From an uncultured Chloroflexota bacterium (GTDB lineage Bacteria > Chloroflexota > Chloroflexia > Chloroflexales > Roseiflexaceae), in assembly GCA_937876225.1 (NCBI GenBank), contig CALFIC010000062.1:1-64000 (forward strand): DNA of 64,000 nucleotides. The letters run 5' to 3'. The stretch's first letter is position 1. Each line of letters starts with the position of its first letter. The translations under genes were made by a program, and so were the position numbers. The notes beneath the pieces are model-generated. The model was not told the origin of the DNA. It did not search any database and saw only the letters and a list, made by a program, of their open reading frames with translations. Positions 49,813 to 60,044 of this stretch are shown here, piece by piece.

Positions 49813-50907
49813 TTAGGCTACCTGAATCCGATCCACAATTGCAGCCCCAACAATATCGGTGTGCGACGTCATTTCACCTGGGGCGGCTACGTCTTTTGTT
49901 ACAATCCCTGCATCAAGGGTGGCATAGACCGCACGTTCGACGGCCTGTGCTTCAGCTTCGAGGTTGAGTGAATAGCGCAACAACATCGCCACACTCAAAA
50001 TCGTGGCCATGGGGTTGGCAATTCCTTTGCCGGCGATATCAGGAGCCGAGCCGTGAATCGGTTCGTACAAGCCCATCCGTGTCGGTCCATTACTCTCGGC
50101 ACCGAGTGAGGCCGAAGGCAACATCCCCATCGAGCCCGCCAGCATAGAGGCTTCGTCGGTCAAAATGTCGCCAAACATGTTTTCGGTGACAATCACGTCG
50201 AAATCAGCGGGGCGACGAATCAAATGCATGGCACACGAATCAACCAGCATATGTTCGAGCGTCACATCGGGGAATTCGGCTTGCATGATGCGCGTTGCAG
50301 TACTACGCCACAAGCGTGACGTTTCGAGGACATTGGCTTTGTCGACGGAAACGAGCTTCTTTTTGCGACCACGGGCAGTGACGGCAGCGGTACGAATAAT
50401 CCGCTCGATTTCACCAGTGGTATAGACGCAGGTATCGATGGCTTGTTCGCCACTGGCATGGGGTTCACGCTTTTTTTCACCGAAGTAAATCCCACCGGTC
50501 AATTCACGTACTACCACCATATCAACGCCGTGCAATAAATCGGCACGCAATGGTGAGGCAGCAATCAAGCGGGGGTGAATAGTGACAGGACGTAGATTGG
50601 CATACAACCCCAAGGCTTTGCGGATACCGAGCAGTCCTTGTTCGGGGCGGACTTTGGCCGCAGGGTTGTCCCACTTGGGACCACCAACGGCACCAAGCAG
50701 GACTGCGTCAGATGCCTGACACGCAATCAAGGTAGCCTCAGGCAATGCAGTACCCGTGGCGTCGATGGCACAGCCACCGAGGAGTGCGGTATTGATGGTA
50801 AAGGTGTGCCCAAACACGGCTGCAACACGGTTTAATACCGCAACCCCTTGGGCAACGACATCGGGACCGATTCCATCGCCGGGTAACGTGGTAATTGTGG
50901 CATGCAT
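49813..50907 (-). CDS. leuB: 3-isopropylmalate dehydrogenase
   Basis: 364 residues. Oxidative decarboxylation of 3-isopropylmalate, and of 3-methylmalate in the citramalate route. N-terminal [18 protein letters not shown], then [12 protein letters not shown] near 72-83 (substrate loop), [10 protein letters not shown] near 107, [16 protein letters not shown] near 132-147 and [13 protein letters not shown] near 244 (metal Asp pair). Its ATG shares a base with the leuD TAA (TAATG). The same LeuB probably serves both leucine and isoleucine here, because cimA is present and leuCDB occurs once. Confidence 0.95.
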   Translation of the reverse strand: MHATITTLPGDGIGPDVVAQGVAVLNRVAAVFGHTFTINTALLGGCAIDATGTALPEATLIACQASDAVLLGAVGGPKWDNPAAKVRPEQGLLGIRKALGLYANLRPVTIHPRLIAASPLRADLLHGVDMVVVRELTGGIYFGEKKREPHASGEQAIDTCVYTTGEIERIIRTAAVTARGRKKKLVSVDKANVLETSRLWRSTATRIMQAEFPDVTLEHMLVDSCAMHLIRRPADFDVIVTENMFGDILTDEASMLAGSMGMLPSASLGAESNGPTRMGLYEPIHGSAPDIAGKGIANPMATILSVAMLLRYSLNLEAEAQAVERAVYATLDAGIVTKDVAAPGEMTSHTDIVGAAIVDRIQVA

Positions 50908-51533
50908 TATAAACCTACCGTATCTACCCGGGTGGTGTGGGTTTGTTCATAGGCACTGATATCGCTGTCAGCATTCGCCAAAAATCCGAGTTGGTCGACG
51001 CCATTTAATACACAATATTTGGCGAATGGTTCAATGGGAAACCACATCGTGCTGCCATCAGGGAGGGTCACCATTTGACTGGCCAAATCAACGCTCAGGG
51101 TGGCTTGGCCGGGGTTCGGGGCATCGCTGGCAACCAGCAGCTGATACGTTTCGGGGGAAATCACAATCGGCAACAAGCCGTTTTTGAGTGAATTGTTTTG
51201 GAAAATATCGGCAAAGTAGGTACTCAACACTGCTTTAAAGCCAAAGCCTTGCAAGGCCCACGGCGCATGTTCGCGTGACGAGCCACAGCCAAAGTTAGTA
51301 CCCGCAACAAGAACTTCGACCCCTTTGGCGAACGGCTTGTTTAGCAAAAACTCGGGCTTGGGCTGGCCATTGCTGTCATAACGCCAGTCAGAGAACAGAT
51401 TATCGCCCAAGCCGACTTTGTCGGTAGTTTTGAGGAACCGAGCCGGGATAATTTGGTCGGTATCGACGTTTTCCATCGGGAGCACGGCATAGCGTGCAGT
51501 ATAGGGGATGAATTTATTCAACCGAAGCCTCAT
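50907..51533 (-). CDS. leuD: 3-isopropylmalate dehydratase small subunit
   Basis: 208 residues if ATG 51533 is used. A TTG at 51521 with GAGG six bases upstream gives [12 protein letters not shown], closer to family N-termini, so the real protein may be four residues shorter. Swivelling aconitase-like domain: [14 protein letters not shown] near 23-36, [19 protein letters not shown] near 78-96 and [14 protein letters not shown] near 113. With LeuC it isomerises isopropylmalate, and probably citramalate. The 88-residue membrane gene lies just upstream, and overlaps its start. Confidence 0.95.
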   Translation of the reverse strand: MRLRLNKFIPYTARYAVLPMENVDTDQIIPARFLKTTDKVGLGDNLFSDWRYDSNGQPKPEFLLNKPFAKGVEVLVAGTNFGCGSSREHAPWALQGFGFKAVLSTYFADIFQNNSLKNGLLPIVISPETYQLLVASDAPNPGQATLSVDLASQMVTLPDGSTMWFPIEPFAKYCVLNGVDQLGFLANADSDISAYEQTHTTRVDTVGL

Positions 51534-51780
51534 TCTGATTCATGGTAGGGGCGAGATCCATCAATGTACGATGACGCACCGCATCCCCTACCACGCTAAT
51601 TCCGCTATTCACAATAACTAGCCCAATGGTGCCCCACCAAAACCACGGTTTGCCCTGACTTTTTTGGCTAATGGCATGGCCGGTGACACTGAGGCCTAAC
51701 CCCACGAGGAGTAACCCAAGCGGGGCTTTTTTGGCCCATTGTAGGTAATGGTGGTTATCCCAAAATTTCACGGGGGTCAC
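51514..51780 (-). CDS. Small two-helix membrane protein inserted between leuC and leuD
   Basis: 88 residues from GTG 51780, preceded by AGGAG six bases upstream and overlapping leuC by 26 bases. Two predicted membrane helices: [17 protein letters not shown] near 21-37 and [20 protein letters not shown] near 47-66. The tail is polar (about 70-88). No family recognised. It overlaps leuD by up to 20 bases. LeuC and LeuD form one enzyme and are usually adjacent, so an inserted membrane protein is unusual; its ribosome site argues that it is translated. Confidence 0.7.
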   Translation of the reverse strand: MTPVKFWDNHHYLQWAKKAPLGLLLVGLGLSVTGHAISQKSQGKPWFWWGTIGLVIVNSGISVVGDAVRHRTLMDLAPTMNQNEASVE

Positions 51781-53182
51781 AAATTACTCCTGCAATAGCG
51801 GTGGCAGCAGCTGTCAATGGGCTCGCCAAAAAGGTTCGGCCGCCCTTGCCTTGGCGTCCTTCGAAATTCCGATTGCTGGTGGATACCGCATATTGACCAG
51901 GTTTGAGTTGATCGCCGTTCATAGCGATACACATCGAACAGCCGGCTTCACGCCATTCTGCACCGGCCAACTTGAATATTTCGTCGAGACCTTCGGCTTC
52001 AGCTTGTTTCTTCACTTGTTGTGAGCCGGGGACTACCATCATACGCACGCCACTCGCTACTTTGCGGTCTTGCATTACTTGGGCAGCCAAACGCAGGTCC
52101 GAAATGCGGGAATTGGTGCAGCTACCGATAAAGACGACATCGACTTTTTTGCCGATTAGCGACTGGCCAGGTTCGAGGTCCATGTAGGCCAATGCTTTGG
52201 CAAGTCCTGCTCGAGCTGAGTCATCAGTCATGTCGTCAGCAGTGGGGACATGACCGGTGATGGGGATACCCATACCGGGGTTCGTGCCATAAGTAATCAT
52301 TGGCGCGAGTTCATCGGCGTGAAGCTCGACGACAGCGTCATAGACGGCACCTTCGTCTGACACGAGGGTTTGCCAATCAGCGACAGCAGCATCCCAACCA
52401 GCACCTTGGGGGGCACGTGGACGATTTTTGATATATTCATAGGTGGTTTCGTCGGGAGCGATGAGACCGGCACGGGCGCCACCTTCGATCGACATATTAC
52501 ATACGGTCATACGCTCTTCCATGCTGAGCGCACGAATAGCTTCGCCGGTGTATTCGAGGACATAGCCGGTGCCGCCGCCGACACCGATTTTGGCGATGAT
52601 TGCAAGAATAATATCTTTGGCACCGACGCCTTTTGAGAGACGTCCATTGATGCGAATTTCCATCGTTTTGGGGCGGCTCTGGAGCAAACACTGGGTGGCA
52701 AGGACATGGCCGACTTCGGACGTACCAATGCCAAATGCCAATGCACCAAAAGCACCATGCGTGCTGGTATGACTGTCACCACAGACGATAGTCATGCCGG
52801 GTTGCGTTAATCCTTGCTCGGGTCCAATAACATGCACAATCCCTTGGTTTTCGCTCCCCAAGGCAAATAATGGAATCCCAAAGTCACGGCAGTTTGATTC
52901 GAGTTGGGTAAGTTGGGCTTGGGCCTGATTATCGAGGACGGGGATAATGCCTTGGGCATTGCGAGGAGTCGTGGGCGTTGAATGGTCCATGGTTGCGATG
53001 GTTTGACCTGGCCGGCGTACTGTCAAGCCCCGTTGGCGCAATTCAGTGAATGCTTGGGGTGAGGTAACTTCGTGTACCAAATGCAAGTCGATATACAACA
53101 CAGCGGGGGTTTCACTGGTTTCAGGACGCACTTGGTGGCGATTCCAGATTTTTTCGAATAATGTTTGTGGTGTGGTTGCCAT
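51755..53182 (-). CDS. leuC: 3-isopropylmalate dehydratase large subunit
   Basis: 475 residues. 4Fe-4S aconitase-type: [25 protein letters not shown] near 137-161 (first cluster Cys), [14 protein letters not shown] near 350-363 (second) and [16 protein letters not shown] near 411-426 (last two Cys). Works with LeuD on 2-isopropylmalate and, in a citramalate pathway, on citramalate. ATG 53182 with AGGAG upstream. It follows ilvE across a strong hairpin, and its end overlaps the small membrane gene. Confidence 0.96.
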   Translation of the reverse strand: MATTPQTLFEKIWNRHQVRPETSETPAVLYIDLHLVHEVTSPQAFTELRQRGLTVRRPGQTIATMDHSTPTTPRNAQGIIPVLDNQAQAQLTQLESNCRDFGIPLFALGSENQGIVHVIGPEQGLTQPGMTIVCGDSHTSTHGAFGALAFGIGTSEVGHVLATQCLLQSRPKTMEIRINGRLSKGVGAKDIILAIIAKIGVGGGTGYVLEYTGEAIRALSMEERMTVCNMSIEGGARAGLIAPDETTYEYIKNRPRAPQGAGWDAAVADWQTLVSDEGAVYDAVVELHADELAPMITYGTNPGMGIPITGHVPTADDMTDDSARAGLAKALAYMDLEPGQSLIGKKVDVVFIGSCTNSRISDLRLAAQVMQDRKVASGVRMMVVPGSQQVKKQAEAEGLDEIFKLAGAEWREAGCSMCIAMNGDQLKPGQYAVSTSNRNFEGRQGKGGRTFLASPLTAAATAIAGVICDPREILG

Positions 53183-53213
53183 GCCAACTCCTCATACCTT
53201 CAAATTCGGTGAT

Positions 53214-53247
53214 CCACCGCATCGCCACAGAAGTGGTGATGCGGTGG
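53214..53247 (-). repeat. Long hairpin between ilvE and leuC
   Basis: CCACCGCATC and GATGCGGTGG plus CCAC/GTGG around loop AGAA give about 14 pairs with one mismatch. No T-run. It lies in the ilvE-leuC gap and may mark an mRNA processing or stability point that uncouples ilvE from leuCDB levels. Confidence 0.65.
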
Positions 53248-53272
53248 CCGCGTGGGCTATCCAGCGCATTGT

Positions 53273-54187
53273 TTAGACGTAATCCAACCAACCGTGTTTG
53301 TCTTCGACCGAACCATCAAACAAGCCAAAGAAGCGCTCTTGGATGGCCTCGGTGAGTTCACCACGCATCCCGGTGCCGATGACCACTTTGTCGACCGAGC
53401 GGACGGGGGTGACTTCCGCGGCAGTGCCGGTGAAGAAGATTTCGTCGGCCAAGTACAACATTTCGCGTTGCATGTTGGTTTCAACAACCTGCATCTTGAG
53501 TTCCTTGGCAACGGTCATGATCGAGTCACGGGTGATACCGGGCAAAATGCTGGCCGTGGTGGGTGGGGTGTAGATGACGCCATCACGCACGATGAACAGA
53601 TTCATGCCTGAACCTTCGGCAATGTTGCCGTTGATGTCCATGGCGATACCTTCAGAATAGCCATTGCGCAACGCTTCGTTTTTGATCAAGTTTGATGACA
53701 AATAATTGCCACCGGCCTTAGCCATGGTGGGGATGGTGTTGGCTGCAGGGCGATTCCATGACGAAACCATCACATCGACGCCATTTTTGAGGCCCTCGGG
53801 TCCGAGATAGGCGCCCCATTCGACGGCGGCTACCATGGCTTCGATGGGGTTGGCTTTGCCGTCGAGTCCCAATGGGCCTTCGCCACGCCATACGAGGGGG
53901 CGGATATAGCAGTTGGCGTAGTTGTTGACCTTGACGACGTCTTTACAGGCCTGGGTGATTTCTGCCACGGTAAAAGGGATATCCATGCGATATATCTTGC
54001 ATGAATCCCAGAGTCGGCGCATGTGCAGACCTAGACGGAAAATGGCCGGGCCGTTTTTGGTGGGGTAGGAGCGAATACCTTCAAAAATCGAAGACCCGTA
54101 ATGCAAGGCATGGGTCATGACGTGGACATTGGCTTGTGACCAGGGAATCATTTGTCCCTTAAACCAAATCTGCTTCTCGGTCGTCAT
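53273..54187 (-). CDS. ilvE: Branched-chain amino acid aminotransferase
   Basis: 304 residues from ATG 54187 (AAGGAG upstream). Fold type IV PLP enzyme making Leu, Ile and Val from their keto acids. HALHYGSSIFEGIRSY near 27-42, YIRPLVWRGEGPLGL near 107-121, AKAGGNYLSSNLIKNEALRNGY (pieces, near 160-181) with the Schiff-base lysine at AKAGG, MDINGNIAEGSGMNLF near 188 and FFTGTAAEVTPVRSVD near 256. It lies in the cluster between cimA and leuC. Confidence 0.95.
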   Translation of the reverse strand: MTTEKQIWFKGQMIPWSQANVHVMTHALHYGSSIFEGIRSYPTKNGPAIFRLGLHMRRLWDSCKIYRMDIPFTVAEITQACKDVVKVNNYANCYIRPLVWRGEGPLGLDGKANPIEAMVAAVEWGAYLGPEGLKNGVDVMVSSWNRPAANTIPTMAKAGGNYLSSNLIKNEALRNGYSEGIAMDINGNIAEGSGMNLFIVRDGVIYTPPTTASILPGITRDSIMTVAKELKMQVVETNMQREMLYLADEIFFTGTAAEVTPVRSVDKVVIGTGMRGELTEAIQERFFGLFDGSVEDKHGWLDYV

Positions 54188-54267
54188 TGGAGTTCTCCTT
54201 CGTCGGCGATGGATTTCATGGGTATTATATATCATTCACTTGACAAAAATTGTCAGTTGAACCGTGC

Positions 54268-55842
54268 TCAATAGCCGTAGCGTGCTAACGGCAATTCCAA
54301 GGCATCCCAGAGTGCTTGCCAACTAGCGGTCAAAATGTTTTCTGAGCAGCCAACCGTCGTCCAGCGCGTTTCACCGCGGGCAGACTCGATCAATACCCGT
54401 GGTCGGGCTGCCGTACCTAAATGCTCGTCAACAATTCGCACTTTGTAGTCGACCAAGGCCACATTGGCAATTTGGGGATAAAAGGGTGCGAGTGCCTTAC
54501 GAATCGCTTGGTCGAGGGCATTGACGGGACCATCACCTTCGGCCGCGGTATGCATGTCGTGGCCTTTGACGCGTAACTTCACCATCGCTTGTGAGCGAAT
54601 GTCGTGGTCGTTTTTGGCATCGACAATCACGGTGAAGTCGAGCAACTCAAAGGGTGCGACATACCCCGGCGCATTACGCCGGATGAGCATTTCAAACGAG
54701 CCTTCGGCGGCTTCGAACTGCAACCCTTGTTGTTCGAGCTCTTTGATTTTTTGCAAAATCACCCGTTCATTGCCATCGATATCGAGCCCCAAATGTTCCG
54801 CCCGCATACGAATATTGTTGCGACCCGATAATTCACTCACCACAATCCGCATTTCGTTGCCCACGAGCGTGGGGTCAATATGCTGGTAACTATCGGCAAA
54901 CTTGGCCACCGCTTGGGCGTGAATCCCCCCTTTGTGGGCAAAGGCACTCCGCCCCACAAAGGGGGCATGATGATCGGGATTGAGGTTGCAGATATCGGCA
55001 ACGATATGTGAGACGGCGCTCAGACGCTGGATTTGGGACTGCGCAATCCCGCTATAGCCGAGTTTGAGATGGGTATTGGCAATCAAGGCGATGAGATCCA
55101 TGTTCCCGCAGCGCTCACCAATACCATTAATGGTCCCTTGGACGTGACGAGCACCCGCATCAAGGGCCGCCAAGGCATTGGCAACTGCGAGGGCGCCATC
55201 GTTGTGCGTATGGATACCAATCATGGCCGTCAGCTGCAGTGATGCAAAATGTGCCATGACCTGTTGGACCACCCGCGTCACATCGTGGGGCAACGAACCG
55301 CCATTGGTGTCACAGAGTACGATGGTGGTTGCACCGGCGTGGGCTGCAGCCGTAATGGTGGCAAGGGTGTAGTTGGCGTCTAAGGTATAGCCATCAAAAA
55401 AATGTTCGGCGTCGTAGATGACTTCTTTACCATGGTGCACGAAGTACGCCACGCTATCGGCAATCATCCGCACATTTTCGTCACGGGTCGTTTCGAGGAC
55501 GTGTTCCACATGCAACACCGAGCTTTTGCCCACCAACGTGACTACAGGTGTATTGGCCGCCAGGAGTGCTTGGGTATTGGCATCGGTTGCGCAGGTGGCT
55601 TTGGCATGGCGAGTGCTACCAAACGCAGCAATTTTAGCGTGGGCAAGGGGAGTATGCTGCATGCGCCGAAAAAATTCGGCGTCTTTTGGATTAGAACCAG
55701 GCCAGCCCCCTTCGATATAATGCACGCCTAATTCATCGAGTACGTGGGTGATTTTGATTTTGTCTTCAACTGAGAGCGAAATACCTTCGCGTTGCGTTCC
55801 ATCACGTAACGTGGTGTCATAGATTTTAAGCAACATGGTCAT
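54268..55842 (-). CDS. cimA: (R)-citramalate synthase
   Basis: 524 residues. HMGL-type barrel beginning LKIYDTTLRDGTQREGISLS near 5-24; the TQREG form, EGGWPGSNPKDAEFF near 43-57 and IGIHTHNDGALAVANA near 205-220 fit the CimA/LeuA-like long family rather than LeuA. C-terminal LeuA dimer domain (about 395-520) gives allosteric control, probably by Ile. It condenses pyruvate and acetyl-CoA to citramalate, the entry to 2-oxobutyrate without threonine deaminase. ATG immediately follows the pheA stop. Confidence 0.92.
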   Translation of the reverse strand: MTMLLKIYDTTLRDGTQREGISLSVEDKIKITHVLDELGVHYIEGGWPGSNPKDAEFFRRMQHTPLAHAKIAAFGSTRHAKATCATDANTQALLAANTPVVTLVGKSSVLHVEHVLETTRDENVRMIADSVAYFVHHGKEVIYDAEHFFDGYTLDANYTLATITAAAHAGATTIVLCDTNGGSLPHDVTRVVQQVMAHFASLQLTAMIGIHTHNDGALAVANALAALDAGARHVQGTINGIGERCGNMDLIALIANTHLKLGYSGIAQSQIQRLSAVSHIVADICNLNPDHHAPFVGRSAFAHKGGIHAQAVAKFADSYQHIDPTLVGNEMRIVVSELSGRNNIRMRAEHLGLDIDGNERVILQKIKELEQQGLQFEAAEGSFEMLIRRNAPGYVAPFELLDFTVIVDAKNDHDIRSQAMVKLRVKGHDMHTAAEGDGPVNALDQAIRKALAPFYPQIANVALVDYKVRIVDEHLGTAARPRVLIESARGETRWTTVGCSENILTASWQALWDALELPLARYGY

Positions 55843-56688
55843 TTAGGTCGTCCTTTTTTCATCCTTATGCCAGCGTGGATAACTCCCAAATATTTTCAAA
55901 AATCCCGTTTGGGCACGCATCTGATCTAAGGTGACTGCAATATGCGGGTCAAGACGGTGGCCATTGATATCAACAAAAAACACATATTCCCCGAGTACGG
56001 CTTTCGATGGCCGTGATTCAAATTTGGTGATATTAATGCCAGCATCCGCTAAAATCTGGAGCGGTTTGACAATTTGCCCCGACCGATCTTCACGGTCAAA
56101 GCCAAAACAAAGACTGGTTTTGTCGTCACCGGTCGGCAGATGATCGCGCGCAGCCAGCACCACAAAGCGGGTCACGTTGCTGGCACGATCTTGGATATCA
56201 GGAACTAACACAGCGGCGCCAGTGAGCTCGGCCGCTCGGGTCGTGCCAATCGCCACGGCAATCCGGGCCGATGCCAATGCTTCGGCGGGGGCAGCACTAT
56301 TTGATAGCGACGCGATGGTGGTGACGTGGGGCAAATGGGTATCGATATATTGACGGCATTGCCCAAGTGATTGGGGGTGGCCATATAATACTTCAACGTG
56401 TGCCAAATCCGTGCCTGGTTTGCCCAATAGCTGGTGATTGATGGGAACGACAAGTTCTGCCGTAATCAGCAATGCCGTATCATGCACGAGCAAATCGAGT
56501 GTGGTCGTCACACTGCCTTCCAGGACATTTTCGATGGGCATGACCGCCACATCGGCAAGTCCTTGTTCAGCTGCAGCGACCGCTGCAGGCAATGTAGGCT
56601 GTGGTACGAAGGTATCGCCGGTGGTCGCATACGTTAACGCGGCAATTTCACTATAGGTGCCCGCTGGGCCAAGATAACTTATGCGCAT
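55843..56688 (-). CDS. pheA: Prephenate dehydratase
   Basis: 281 residues from ATG 56688; GTG 56694 is in frame upstream. It makes phenylpyruvate. ISYLGPAGTYSEIAAL at the start, MPIENVLEGSVTTTLDLL near 50-67 and the conserved ASNVTRFVVLA near 166 (Thr-Arg-Phe) are seen. The ACT domain (about 185-270) with ITKFESRPSKAVLGEYVFFVDI (GINITKFESRPS) mediates Phe inhibition. A monofunctional enzyme without chorismate mutase. Its place inside an ilv-leu cluster is notable; the leader peptide has only one Phe. Confidence 0.94.
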   Translation of the reverse strand: MRISYLGPAGTYSEIAALTYATTGDTFVPQPTLPAAVAAAEQGLADVAVMPIENVLEGSVTTTLDLLVHDTALLITAELVVPINHQLLGKPGTDLAHVEVLYGHPQSLGQCRQYIDTHLPHVTTIASLSNSAAPAEALASARIAVAIGTTRAAELTGAAVLVPDIQDRASNVTRFVVLAARDHLPTGDDKTSLCFGFDREDRSGQIVKPLQILADAGINITKFESRPSKAVLGEYVFFVDINGHRLDPHIAVTLDQMRAQTGFLKIFGSYPRWHKDEKRTT

Positions 56689-56724
56689 AACCACCTACTA
56701 CCACACTCGTGGCCTTGCATGAAT

Positions 56725-58380
56725 CTACTGTTGCGTATTGGCGAAATTGTCGACAGCATAGCCGGGGTTACTGGCGTCGTAGCCGTCGGCATAGGCCGAT
56801 TTTTCGGCTTGGATCAAATGTTCACGGTTTTGCAGTAATTTATTGAGCGCACCCATATAGGCTTCGGCCGCTGCTACCATGGTGTCGGTATGGACGCCAT
56901 AGCCGTTGAACAAATCAATCCCGGGTTTGGTACTGGCTTGTTGGGCAGCCGTGGTATCACGAATCCGCACCGACACTTCTGCGACGGCGTCAATGCCCTC
57001 GGTCACCGAATTGATGGTGAATTCCAACAATTCAACCGGCCGGCCGACGACCTTGTCGATGGCCTTGTAAATCGCATCGACGGGGCCAGTACCGTGGGCG
57101 GCTTCGAGGTGCGTTTGGCCTTGTTGATCGACCAAACGCACCGTCGCGACGGGGGTCAAGCTTGTCCCAGTGATGACTTGCACATGTTCGAGTTTGTAGA
57201 CTTCGACGGTGCGTTGTTGTTCGCCGGCAATCAAGGCTTCGATATCACGGTCGTCGATTTTCTTTTTGCGGTCGCAAAGCTCTTTGAAGCGCTCAAATAA
57301 GGCTTGGAACTCTTCTTCGCTATCGGCTTCGTAGCCCATGGCAATCAACTTGGCGCGGAAGGCATGGCGACCGGAGTGTTTGCCCAATACCAACATGTTG
57401 CCATCAAGTCCAACCGTCTCGGCACTCATGATCTCATAGGTCAAGCGATTTTTCATCACCCCATCTTGGTGAATGCCAGACTCGTGGGCAAAGGCGTTGC
57501 CACCCACGATGGCTTTGTTGGGGGGGACTGGAATGCCGATGAATGAGCTGAGCAAGCGGCTCGAGCGCGTCAATTCGGTGGTATTGATTTTAGTGTTGGT
57601 TTGATAAAACGATTGGCGGGTGTGCAGTGCCATTACGACTTCTTCGAGTGAGGCATTGCCGGCACGCTCGCCAATCCCATTGAGGGTACATTCGACTTGA
57701 CGGGCTCCCGCTCGCACCCCAGCCAAACTGTTGGCGGTGGCCATGCCCAAGTCATCGTGACAATGGGTAGAGATAATGCATTTTTCGATGCCGACTACAT
57801 TGGCCAAAATCCCGCGGATCAAGTCAGCGTATTCTTCGCTAGTGGTAAAGCCCACGGTATCGGGGATATTGAGGGTGGTGGCCCCTTCGGCGACCACAGC
57901 GGTCAACACTTCATAGAGATACGCTGGCTCCGAGCGCGTCGCATCCATGGGTGAGAATTCAATATCGTCGCAAAGGGAACGGGCATAGCGTACCATGTCA
58001 CGGGCGCGTTCCAGCATTTTGGCGCGGGTCGATTTGAACTGATGCTCGATATGGATGTCTGACGTCGACAAAAAAGTATGGATCCGTTTTTTGGCAGCGG
58101 GTTGGATGGCGGTCCAAGCCTTGTCGATATCTTCTTTGATGGCGCGGGCCAAGGCGGCAATCACGGGACCATCACTGGTACCGACTTCTTTGGCGATTTG
58201 ATGGACGGCAGCCCAGTCACCGGGGGAGGCAGCAGGGAAGCCCGCTTCGATTATGTCTACACCGAGGCGGTGAAGCTGACGAGCGATTTCGAGTTTTTCT
58301 TCGAGTGACATGGTGCACCCGGGAGCCTGCTCGCCATCGCGCAAGGTGGTATCAAAAATTCGTACGTGACTTTCCTGCAT
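56725..58380 (-). CDS. leuA: 2-isopropylmalate synthase
   Basis: 551 residues from ATG 58380 (AAGGGGAA upstream). HMGL barrel starting VRIFDTTLRDGEQAPGCTMS near 6-25, EAGFPAASPGDW near 46, ISTHCHDDLGMATANSLAG near 203-221, with the metal His pair, and GNAFAHESGIHQDGVMKN near 300. LeuA regulatory domain about 415-520 (leucine feedback). The barrel form HCHDDLGMA and HESGIHQDG is that of true LeuA. It lies after ilvC and before pheA. Confidence 0.95.
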   Translation of the reverse strand: MQESHVRIFDTTLRDGEQAPGCTMSLEEKLEIARQLHRLGVDIIEAGFPAASPGDWAAVHQIAKEVGTSDGPVIAALARAIKEDIDKAWTAIQPAAKKRIHTFLSTSDIHIEHQFKSTRAKMLERARDMVRYARSLCDDIEFSPMDATRSEPAYLYEVLTAVVAEGATTLNIPDTVGFTTSEEYADLIRGILANVVGIEKCIISTHCHDDLGMATANSLAGVRAGARQVECTLNGIGERAGNASLEEVVMALHTRQSFYQTNTKINTTELTRSSRLLSSFIGIPVPPNKAIVGGNAFAHESGIHQDGVMKNRLTYEIMSAETVGLDGNMLVLGKHSGRHAFRAKLIAMGYEADSEEEFQALFERFKELCDRKKKIDDRDIEALIAGEQQRTVEVYKLEHVQVITGTSLTPVATVRLVDQQGQTHLEAAHGTGPVDAIYKAIDKVVGRPVELLEFTINSVTEGIDAVAEVSVRIRDTTAAQQASTKPGIDLFNGYGVHTDTMVAAAEAYMGALNKLLQNREHLIQAEKSAYADGYDASNPGYAVDNFANTQQ

Positions 58381-58447
58381 GATAATTCCCCTTATTGTTG
58401 TAAAAAATAGCTGGCTGGGACACATGGCCCCAGCCAGCCGGGATGGC

Positions 58448-59470
58448 TTAGGAGCCGCCTTGGCCAGGAATAACTTCGCGGGGGTTGACGAACGGCATCA
58501 TGCGGCGCAAATCGCGGCCGACCACTTCGATTTTGTGATCGACATCGGCAGCGCGCATTTTGTTGAAGCGGGGGCGGTTGTTGGCATTCTCATCAATCCA
58601 GTCTTCGGCAAAGGTGCCGTCTTGGATGTTGGTGAGCAATTGCTTCATGGCAGCCCGGGCCTGTTCGTTGATGATTTGTGAACCAGCCACATAATCGCCC
58701 CACTCAGCGGTGTCTGACACCGAGAAGCGCATGTAATTCATACCACCTTGGTAAAAGAGGTCAACGATGAGCTTGAGTTCGTGCATACATTCGAAGTAGG
58801 CCACTTCGGGTTGGTAGCCGGCATCAACCAAGGTTTCGAAGCCTGCTTTGACCAGAGCCGACACGCCACCACACAACACGGCTTGTTCGCCGAACAAGTC
58901 GGTTTCAGTTTCTTCGGCAAAGGTGGTTTCGAGCACGCCGGCACGGGTGTTGCCCATAGCCTTGGCATAGGCCAAGGCATCAGCCAACGCATTGCCACTG
59001 GCATCTTGGTGCACGGCGACCAATGCGGGCACGCCGCCCCCTTGGGTAAAGACTTCGCGGACGCGGTGGCCGGGGGCCTTGGGGGCTACCATGCTCACAT
59101 CGATACCGGCGGGAGGAACGATTTGGCCGTAGCGGATGTTGAAGCCGTGGGCAAACATCAAGGTTTTGCCAGGGGCCAAGTTGGGGGCGATATCTTCACG
59201 ATATACCTTGGCTTGGACCGTGTCTGGGGTCAAGTTCATGATGATTTGAGCGGTTTTGGAGGCATCAGCCACGGACATCACTTTGAGGCCGGCGGCTTCT
59301 GCTTTGGCCCAGCTTTTGGAGCCGGGGTACAAGCCAACCACCACATCGACGCCGCTGTCCTTGAGATTGAGGGCATGGGCATGACCTTGGCTACCAAAGC
59401 CAATGATGGCGACGGTGCGGCCCTTTAGGCGGCCCAAATCAGCCTGATTGTCGTAATACAACTTTGCCAT
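58448..59470 (-). CDS. ilvC: Ketol-acid reductoisomerase
   Basis: 340 residues, class I (short). The NADPH loop is [21 protein letters not shown] near 21-41; [11 protein letters not shown] near 132 and [21 protein letters not shown] near 185-205 (metal Asp, Glu) and [19 protein letters not shown] near 228-246 follow. Converts acetolactate and acetohydroxybutyrate. It follows ilvN by 19 bases; ribosome site AGGAG is rather far (12 bases). IlvD is not in the window. Confidence 0.97.
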   Translation of the reverse strand: MAKLYYDNQADLGRLKGRTVAIIGFGSQGHAHALNLKDSGVDVVVGLYPGSKSWAKAEAAGLKVMSVADASKTAQIIMNLTPDTVQAKVYREDIAPNLAPGKTLMFAHGFNIRYGQIVPPAGIDVSMVAPKAPGHRVREVFTQGGGVPALVAVHQDASGNALADALAYAKAMGNTRAGVLETTFAEETETDLFGEQAVLCGGVSALVKAGFETLVDAGYQPEVAYFECMHELKLIVDLFYQGGMNYMRFSVSDTAEWGDYVAGSQIINEQARAAMKQLLTNIQDGTFAEDWIDENANNRPRFNKMRAADVDHKIEVVGRDLRRMMPFVNPREVIPGQGGS

Positions 59471-59489
59471 GATTTACTGATGCTCCTTG

Positions 59490-60041
59490 TTATTGGGCTG
59501 CCGCACTTGCGGCACCCGCTACGTCATTTTGCCAACCAGTGTCAACTAAATCGGCACCACTATGTCCCCGTGCGCCACGGACCATGGCGATACGCCCAGT
59601 GCGCATCATTTCTTTGATGCCAAACGGACGCACCATATCAATGAAGTTGTCGACCTTGGCAGGACCACCGGTCATTTCGATGACCATGGCCGTTACCGAT
59701 ACATCGACAATCTTGGCACCAAATACCTCAGCAAGTGCCACGATTTCGGCACGTTGCTGACTTGGAACATGCAATTTCACCAAGGCCATTTCGCGTTCCA
59801 CCGTCGGATCATCGGTGACGTCGCTGACTTTGAGCACCTCGACCAGCCGATAGAGTTGTTTGACCACTTGTTCGACATGGTCAGATTCTACCACGACCGT
59901 CATGCGGCTGACGCCGGCGGTTTCGGTATGACCAACTGCCAAACTCGCAATATTATAACCACGGCGGCGAAACATACTAACAGCGCGATTCAACACGCCG
60001 GGGTGGTCCTGCATTAACACGACCAAAATGTGGGTCTTCAT
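59490..60041 (-). CDS. ilvN: Acetolactate synthase small (regulatory) subunit
   Basis: 183 residues, ACT domain at the N-terminus (ILVVLMQDHPGVLNRAVSMFRRRGYNIASLAVGHTE, seen in pieces at about 4-38) and the ALS_ss_C domain at about 80-160. Valine-type feedback inhibition and activation of IlvB. ATG lies three bases after the ilvB stop. Alternative symbol ilvH is equally possible. Confidence 0.95.
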   Translation of the reverse strand: MKTHILVVLMQDHPGVLNRAVSMFRRRGYNIASLAVGHTETAGVSRMTVVVESDHVEQVVKQLYRLVEVLKVSDVTDDPTVEREMALVKLHVPSQQRAEIVALAEVFGAKIVDVSVTAMVIEMTGGPAKVDNFIDMVRPFGIKEMMRTGRIAMVRGARGHSGADLVDTGWQNDVAGAASAAAQ

Positions 60042-60044
60042 CGC

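Noticed and set aside
58748..59428. 226-codon plus-strand frame opposite ilvC
   Set aside because: It is the antisense of a highly conserved gene; its His/Gly-rich composition comes from the complementary codons of IlvC.
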